DNA from: Bacteroidales bacterium
GTDB lineage: Bacteria > Bacteroidota > Bacteroidia > Bacteroidales > UBA3663
Assembly (NCBI GenBank): GCA_024694125.1
Contig: JAILKE010000083.1
Location: forward strand, 1 to 55,615
DNA length: 55,615 bases
Direction of reading: 5' to 3'
Made by a program: the position numbers and the translations under genes. Shown here piece by piece: positions 52,296 to 55,615 of this stretch (position 1 is its first letter; the number at the start of each line of letters is the position of its first letter). The notes beneath the pieces were generated by a model, which saw only the letters and a program-made list of their open reading frames with translations, was not told the DNA's origin and did no database searches.

Positions 52296-53228
52296 TCAGA
52301 TCTTAACCCTGTCGTAATTGGCTATGCGCGGAGTGAGCAACTGGCGGGGTATGATCTGCTTGACCGCTCCGATGACGACATTGAGCATTCCTTCGCGCAT
52401 GTAGTCCTGCCTGATGACCAGGGACATGGTGCGGAAGAACTTGCCGGAACTGACCGGGTGCAATCCCTGTCGTTGCTGGGGCGTCATGCATGCGGCATAA
52501 CTCTCGGGCAACAGAGTGAAGCCACCATTGATATCGACGGCCGATATGAGCGTCTGGAGGCTGCCTGTCTCGAGAAAAGTCTGACGCATGGTGTCCTGAT
52601 GGGTGACTTCGGTCAGTTGCGGATATTGGTCATGAAAGGACCTGAGCGTCCAGATATTGCCGTCCAGCAACTCCTCAACGCGCAGGTTCTCCCGGTTCCT
52701 CAGGGCGTGGCCATCGGCGGCATAGACCATGAAGCGTTCTGTCCATAGACTGATTTCGAGCAGGGAAGAGTCTTTCAGTTCGCTATTGTTGATGATGATC
52801 ATGTCCAACTCGGAACGTTGCAGGGCGCTGATGAGTTGCGCAGAACTTCGCTCGAATATGTGCGCTTGCAGATGGGGAGCCGAGGCCTTGATGAACCGCC
52901 CAAAGCGAGGGAAGAGTACCGGAGCTACGGACGGAGTCATGCCGATGAGCAATTGGCCCTGAACCTGATCGCGCTCGCTCTGTACCATGCTGAGCAACTG
53001 GGAGGAGTTGTGCAGGATGACACTCGCCTGCTGGATGATGCGTTTGCCCATCGGAGTGGGCTCAATCGGGTGTTTGGACCTGTCGAAGATGGTTACGTCT
53101 ATCTCCTGCTCCAGCTTGCTGATGGCCATACTCAGCGTTGATTGGGTCACACCAAGTGCAGCCGCAGCATTGACGAAATGCCGCGATTTATCTACTGCAA
53201 TGATATACTCTAACTGCTGAAATGTCAT
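52296..53228 (-). CDS. LysR-family regulator, OxyR-like but without the redox cysteine pair
   Basis: 310 residues. N-terminal winged HTH (FQQLEYIIAVDKSRHFVNAAAALGVTQSTLSMAISKLEQEI), then a linker helix and a periplasmic-binding-type effector domain. Several traits match OxyR (LLIGMTPSVAPVLFPRF, TLISAVDINGGFTLLPE). OxyR uses two cysteines in the effector domain to sense peroxide. Here the corresponding stretch (LRSFHDQYPQLTEVTHQDTM) has none, and the whole protein has a single Cys (AACMT). It therefore probably senses something else, or has lost redox control. It diverges from nrdD with overlapping promoters, so nrdD is a likely target. Confidence 0.88.
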   Translation of the reverse strand: MTFQQLEYIIAVDKSRHFVNAAAALGVTQSTLSMAISKLEQEIDVTIFDRSKHPIEPTPMGKRIIQQASVILHNSSQLLSMVQSERDQVQGQLLIGMTPSVAPVLFPRFGRFIKASAPHLQAHIFERSSAQLISALQRSELDMIIINNSELKDSSLLEISLWTERFMVYAADGHALRNRENLRVEELLDGNIWTLRSFHDQYPQLTEVTHQDTMRQTFLETGSLQTLISAVDINGGFTLLPESYAACMTPQQRQGLHPVSSGKFFRTMSLVIRQDYMREGMLNVVIGAVKQIIPRQLLTPRIANYDRVKI

Positions 53229-53307
53229 AATTCGGGTAAATGTTAAAATCTAAATGTTAAAAACGGGACAGAGTGCCCCCCTGATAACATTATCAATTTT
53301 ATCGATA

Positions 53308-53357
53308 CAAAGATAAAAAAAATCTATTTGAAAACTTAAAAATAGTTTGTAAATTTG
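53308..53357. promoter_or_regulatory. Back-to-back promoters of the LysR gene and nrdD
   Basis: Leftward -7 TATCTTTG (minus strand, 53315-53308) for the regulator. Rightward -33 TTTG (53327-53330), 19 nt, -7 TAAATTTG (53350-53357) for nrdD. The two RNA polymerase sites overlap, so occupancy of one should affect the other. The nrdD leader is ~99 nt. The remaining 53229-53307 shows nothing specific. Confidence 0.65.
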
Positions 53358-53461
53358 CAGCCGAAAACCAAAAACAAAGGCTAAATAAGTGTTTTTGTCA
53401 TTTCGGAGTTCAATATTTCTTTTTATTAAGTACTATAATCACTAATTATAAATAAATACTC

Positions 53462-55615
53462 ATGATACAAAAAGTTATCAAGCGTGACGGCCGTACTGTC
53501 GATTTCAATTTCAACAAAATCGAAGACGCAATCCGTAAGGCTATGGAGGCAAGTGAAAAGGGTGTAGATGTAATCCTGGCGGCTACTATTGCCGATCACA
53601 TTGCCAAGGAGGGAGATGCCTTTATGAAAGTCGAGGACATTCAGGATGCAGTTGAGGTGGAACTGATGAAGTCCGACCGCAAGGAAGTGGCTCGTATCTA
53701 CATCTCTTACCGTAATGCCCGTAACGTGGCTCGTAAGGCCAAGACCAAGGAGATCTTTGACTCTATCATCGGCGTAAAGAACAATGATATCACCCGCGAG
53801 AATGCCAACATGAATGCCGACACTCCTGCAGGTATGATGATGAAGTTCGCCAGCGAATCGACCAAGCCTTTCGTCGATGACTACCTGTTGAGCCCTGACG
53901 TGAGGGAGGCGGTCAAGAATGGCTATATCCACATTCACGACAAGGATTACTATCCTACCAAGTCGCTCACCTGCGTGCAGCACCCTCTCAACACGATCCT
54001 GCAACACGGACTCAAGGCCGCTCATGCCGAGAGCCGTCCTGCCAAGCGAATCGAGACCGCTTCGGTCCAGGCTTGTATATCGCTCGAAACCGCTCAGAAT
54101 GAGATGCACGGTGGTCAGGCCATTCCTGCTCTCGACTTCTATTTCGCTCCCTATGTCCGCATGACCTACAAGGAGGAAATCAAGAATCTGGAGGACTTTG
54201 AGGACAAGGACTACACGCATCTGCTGGACGTCGATATCAAGGATTATCTGTCTAAGCCATTGACTGGCCTGGAGGGTGATGAGCGCATCAAGCAGCAGGC
54301 CATCAACCGCACCGTAAGCCGTGTGCACCAGGCAATGGAGGCTTTCATCCACAATATGAATACCATCCATAGCCGTGGCGGTAACCAGGTCGTATTCTCT
54401 TCTGTCAATTATGGTACCGACATCAGTCCAGAGGGTCGTTGCGTGATGCGCGAATTGCTCCACTCGACCTACGAGGGCGTGGGCAACCATGCTACGGCTA
54501 TCTTCCCCATTCAGATATGGAAGAAAAAGCGCGGTGTGAACTACTTGCCCGAGGATCCTAACTATGACCTGTACAAACTGGCTTGCAAGGTTTCGGCCCG
54601 TCGATTCTTCCCTAACTTCCTCAACCTCGATGCCACCTTCAACTATCACGAGAAGTGGCGCATCGATGACCCCGAGCGATTCAACTACGAGGTAGCAACG
54701 ATGGGTTGCCGTACGCGTGTGTTCGAGAACCGCTTCGGTCCAAAGACTTCCATCGGTCGTGGTAACCTCTCGTTCACTACCATCAATATCGTGGCACTGG
54801 CCATCGAGAGCATGAGCGAACCTACCGTCGAGAAGAGAGTCGAGGTATTCATGCTCCGCCTGAACGAGATGTGTGAGCTGGTTGCCAAGCAGCTCGACCA
54901 GAGATACGAGTTCCAGAAGACGGCATTGGCCAAGCAGTTCCCTCTCCTCATGTCATGCCTGTGGACCGGAGCAGACAAACTCTCTCCGGACGACAAGGTC
55001 GAGAGCGTAATCAATCAGGGTACGTTGGGTATAGGCTTCATCGGTCTGGCCGAGACGCTCATTGCCCTTACCGGCAAGCATCACGGCGAGAGCGAGGAGG
55101 CTCAGAAGCTGGGATTGAAGATCGTCGGCTTCATGAAGAAGAAGGTGGACGAGTTTAGCGAACGCTATCACCACAACTATTCGGTATTGGCTACTCCTGC
55201 CGAGGGATTGTCCGGTCGCTTCACCCGCATCGACAAGAAGCGCTATGGCATCATCCCAGGTGTGACCGACAAGGACTACTACACCAACTCAAACCATGTG
55301 CCGGTGTACTATAAGTGCAGCATCCGTCATAAGGCCGAAGTCGAGGCTCCATATCACGTCTTTACCGGCGGTGGCCATATCTTCTATGTCGAGATTGACG
55401 GCGATGCTACCCACAACCCAGAGACCATCATGAAGGTGGTTGACCTGATGGATGAACTGAACATGGGTTATGGTTCAGTCAATCACAACCGTAACCGTTG
55501 TATGGAGTGTGGCCACGAGGATGCCCTCGAAGGTGAGGAGTGCTGCCCTGAGTGTGGTTCTACGCACATCGACAAGCTCCAACGTATCACCGGTTACCTG
55601 GTAGGTACTACTGAC
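53462..55615 (+). CDS. nrdD: Anaerobic ribonucleoside-triphosphate reductase, class III, 3' end outside the window
   Basis: Makes dNTPs from NTPs without oxygen using a glycyl radical. The frame is open to the window edge (718 codons seen). Residues ~1-90 are an ATP-cone (MIQKVIKRDGRTVDFNFNKIEDAIRKA) for allosteric control. The catalytic barrel follows (SLTCVQHPL, SVNYGTDI, NEMHGGQAIPALD). The C-terminal zinc site CMECG...CCPECGS is present and the radical glycine is expected in RITGYL (G711), just before the cut. The last ~20 residues are missing. The activase gene nrdG probably follows outside. The LysR-type regulator diverges from it. Confidence 0.96.
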   Translation, partial: MIQKVIKRDGRTVDFNFNKIEDAIRKAMEASEKGVDVILAATIADHIAKEGDAFMKVEDIQDAVEVELMKSDRKEVARIYISYRNARNVARKAKTKEIFDSIIGVKNNDITRENANMNADTPAGMMMKFASESTKPFVDDYLLSPDVREAVKNGYIHIHDKDYYPTKSLTCVQHPLNTILQHGLKAAHAESRPAKRIETASVQACISLETAQNEMHGGQAIPALDFYFAPYVRMTYKEEIKNLEDFEDKDYTHLLDVDIKDYLSKPLTGLEGDERIKQQAINRTVSRVHQAMEAFIHNMNTIHSRGGNQVVFSSVNYGTDISPEGRCVMRELLHSTYEGVGNHATAIFPIQIWKKKRGVNYLPEDPNYDLYKLACKVSARRFFPNFLNLDATFNYHEKWRIDDPERFNYEVATMGCRTRVFENRFGPKTSIGRGNLSFTTINIVALAIESMSEPTVEKRVEVFMLRLNEMCELVAKQLDQRYEFQKTALAKQFPLLMSCLWTGADKLSPDDKVESVINQGTLGIGFIGLAETLIALTGKHHGESEEAQKLGLKIVGFMKKKVDEFSERYHHNYSVLATPAEGLSGRFTRIDKKRYGIIPGVTDKDYYTNSNHVPVYYKCSIRHKAEVEAPYHVFTGGGHIFYVEIDGDATHNPETIMKVVDLMDELNMGYGSVNHNRNRCMECGHEDALEGEECCPECGSTHIDKLQRITGYLVGTTD

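Noticed and set aside
53426-54649. A 407-residue leftward frame
   Set aside because: It is the exact antisense of nrdD, whose own frame encodes clear ATP-cone and reductase motifs; the antisense protein has no family features.

Overview
The window looks like chromosomal DNA of an anaerobic, polysaccharide-degrading Bacteroidales bacterium, probably Prevotellaceae-like (genus not determinable from this sequence). The evidence is: repeated promoters of the Bacteroidota type (-33 TTTG-like, 19-21 nt, -7 TAnnTTTG), the type IX secretion translocon SprA/Sov, a beta-propeller/AraC membrane regulator of the HTCS style, GH2 and GH43 glycosidases, ATP-type PEP carboxykinase, a Porin_10-like porin and an oxygen-sensitive class III ribonucleotide reductase. 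No tRNA, rRNA, CRISPR array, transposase or integrase gene was seen.

Layout. 0-12 kb: end of a GH2 glycosidase, nudC, an ACT/PFL (UPF0237/UPF0210) gene pair, then a carbohydrate block of two GH43 genes around a membrane-anchored propeller-AraC regulator, with yqeY. 12-16.2 kb: a ProX/YbaK-type deacylase facing a cdsA-ftsH-rsfS operon. 16.3-18.6 kb: a DUF3127 protein with an SSB-like tail, and pckA. 18.8-23.5 kb: two large secreted proteins with C-terminal tails like those of T9SS cargo. 23.8-27.8 kb: a porin translationally coupled to an SF1 helicase. 28-29.7 kb: an AT-rich pair, a barrel-like protein and a lipoprotein. 29.9-30.7 kb: a UPF0251-NifX fusion with a His-rich tail and a palindromic operator. 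30.9-39.5 kb: sprA preceded by an EamA transporter. 39.8-46.5 kb: metF, metH, a HI0933-type flavoprotein and a TIGR02757 protein, all rightward. 47.4-53.2 kb: a LysR/OxyR-like regulator, an MsbA-type ABC exporter, trmD and ligA, all leftward. 53.5 kb to the end: nrdD, cut by the window edge.

The most unusual stretch is the 0.9 kb gene-free region between the convergent TIGR02757 and ligA genes (46469-47378). It holds two different sets of three 11-bp-spaced iterons, six same-strand copies of the 9-mer ATGTTTTTG, a perfect 44-bp AT palindrome flanked by inverted clusters of GTGTCA motifs, and a consensus promoter that drives nothing but a short stretch ending in a GNRA-capped intrinsic terminator (a predicted ~80-nt RNA). 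Its function is unknown. The structure suggests a replication/recombination site or the relic of a mobile element, plus a small RNA.

Several reading frames open as far as possible would begin inside a -7 promoter box. For those genes (nudC, the propeller regulator, proX, the porin) the next downstream ATG was chosen.
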